Source: a bacterium
GTDB taxonomy: Bacteria; Joyebacterota; Joyebacteria; Joyebacterales; Joyebacteraceae
DNA length: 64,000 nt
Assembly (NCBI GenBank): GCA_029990205.1
Contig: JAPEKQ010000002.1
Location: forward strand, 173,717-237,716
Reading direction: 5' to 3'
The notes under the pieces were generated by a model. The model worked only from the letters and a program-made list of their open reading frames with translations. It did not search any database and was not told where the DNA came from. A program made the position numbers and the translations under genes. This document shows, in pieces, positions 63,195 to 64,000 of this stretch (position 1 is its first letter; the number at the start of each line of letters is the position of its first letter).

Positions 63195-64000
63195 CTAGTA
63201 CCCCGCTTCGAGATCGACGCGATGCGGAATCTCATCCCCTCGCGCCGCGGCGTTGATGGACGCGGCGACCGCCTCCATCCGCTCCCGCTCGGTGCGGGCG
63301 GTCCCGGGCGCCCCGCCGCGATGTGGCGACAGGACGACGTTGTCGAGCGCGCCAAAGTCGAAACGGGACGGGAACGTCGACGCGCGGGACGCCTCGTCCA
63401 AGGGATAGTTGTACCACACATCGAGCCCTGCGGCACCCAGCGTTCCGCCCTCGAGAGCCCGGTAGAGCGCCTCCTCGTCCACGACCGCGCCGCGGCCGAC
63501 GTTGACGAGAATGGCGCCGGCGGGGAGCAGCGCCAGCCGCCGCGCGTTCAAGAACCCCTTTGTCGCGGCCGTGAGCGGCAGCGCCACGAACACGACGTCG
63601 CTCTCGGCCAGCATCGCATCGACCGCCTCCGGCGCGGAGTCGCTGCCCACACCGGTCACGTCCATCCCGAACGCCCGGCAGTACGCCGCCAACCGCCGTC
63701 CGATCGCCCCGTATCCGAGGATCAGCGCGCGGCCGCCATCGAGCCGGACGATGCCGCCGCCGGTGTACCGGGGCGTCCAGTCGCCGGTCCGGAGCGCCCT
63801 GTCCCCCGGGATGAGCCTCTTCGCCGCCGCAAGCGCGAGCGCAAAGGCGAGTTCGGCCGCGGAGCCCGCGTTGTGATGGATGTTGTGAACGGCGATATCA
63901 GGGTGTCGCCTCATCAGCTCCCCGGTCGTGACCGGAAGCCCGGCCCACGGGATAACGAGCGTGTGAAGCTCCGGGGCGGCATCGAGATACCGCTGGTCGG
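63195..64000 (-). CDS. D-2-hydroxyacid dehydrogenase, C-terminal part (cut by window edge)
   Basis: The open frame reaches the window end, so the N-terminus is missing. The NAD-binding site is ALILGYGAIGRRLAAYCRAF (GxGxxG), the substrate Arg is in VNVGRGAVVDEEAL, and the catalytic Glu/His are represented by ALEGGTLGAAGLDVW and VVLSPHRGG. An ATG at 63914 is internal, because the upstream frame (RYLDAAPELHTLVIPWAGLP) reads as family sequence. Typical substrates are glyoxylate, phosphoglycerate or other 2-keto acids. Confidence 0.85.
   Translation of the reverse strand, partial: DQRYLDAAPELHTLVIPWAGLPVTTGELMRRHPDIAVHNIHHNAGSAAELAFALALAAAKRLIPGDRALRTGDWTPRYTGGGIVRLDGGRALILGYGAIGRRLAAYCRAFGMDVTGVGSDSAPEAVDAMLAESDVVFVALPLTAATKGFLNARRLALLPAGAILVNVGRGAVVDEEALYRALEGGTLGAAGLDVWYNYPLDEASRASTFPSRFDFGALDNVVLSPHRGGAPGTARTERERMEAVAASINAAARGDEIPHRVDLEAGY

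Overview
This is a high-GC, gene-dense bacterial chromosome segment with about 47 protein genes or gene fragments. I saw no rRNA, tRNA, CRISPR array, insertion sequence or phage genes. The host looks diderm: it has a TonB-type protein, a CsgG-family protein, a predicted outer-membrane barrel protein, an LpxL/PatA-type acyltransferase and a MacA-type adaptor. Two secreted C25 (gingipain-type) peptidases end in FlgD-like C-terminal domains of the type IX secretion sort. With the high GC, this suggests an uncultivated member of the FCB group or a nearby candidate phylum (Eisenbacteria, Krumholzibacteriota or Latescibacterota type). That placement is inference from protein style, not a phylogeny.

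Layout. 1-5600 (minus): a partial XRE regulator, a radical SAM/SPASM enzyme, a PimA-like glycosyltransferase, an MFS transporter fused to a PatA/LpxL-like acyltransferase, and a PHB-accumulation-type DNA-binding protein. 5719-10863 (minus): OPT, EamA and DUF401 transporters, then a nitroreductase. 10903-13079: an ECF sigma factor and a zinc-finger anti-sigma-like protein (both minus), separated by a small plus-strand membrane gene. 13272-20532 (minus): an exported beta-propeller/Ig-like protein, a SpoIVB (S55) peptidase-domain protein, a TonB-like protein, glgC, and a CsgG-family gene interrupted by an in-frame TAG. 20840-32361 (plus): a secretome island of two paralogous exported proteins sharing a WGxIKAxYR terminus and two large C25 peptidases, each with readable promoters and a strong terminator at the end.

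32521-34488 (minus) is an ABC-F ATPase with a promoter and a leader hairpin. 34789-39164 (plus) is a MacAB-like cassette with one adaptor, one ATPase and two permeases. 39199-45208 (plus) has an eIF2B/R15P-isomerase-family protein, L-lysine 6-transaminase, and a tightly coupled four-gene membrane module headed by a DUF6754-type protein. 45205-64000 (minus) is mostly housekeeping and peptide metabolism: GNAT, ICMT-like methyltransferase, CpeT-like lipoprotein, DUF374 acyltransferase, DUF3795, secreted Ni-superoxide dismutase, S9, M3 and M20 peptidases, methyltransferases and a glycosyltransferase. It also holds an alkyltransferase-like domain that reads in frame into DUF2461, a barrel protein, an amidohydrolase, a ferredoxin-type protein and a 2-hydroxyacid dehydrogenase cut by the window end.

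Functional themes are protein and peptide degradation (C25 x2, S9, M3, M20, S55, OPT transporter), envelope and glycolipid building, and protein export. The least understood parts are the 41660-45208 membrane module, the MFS-acyltransferase fusion beside a PimA-like enzyme, and the short C-terminal tag on the tandem secreted proteins.
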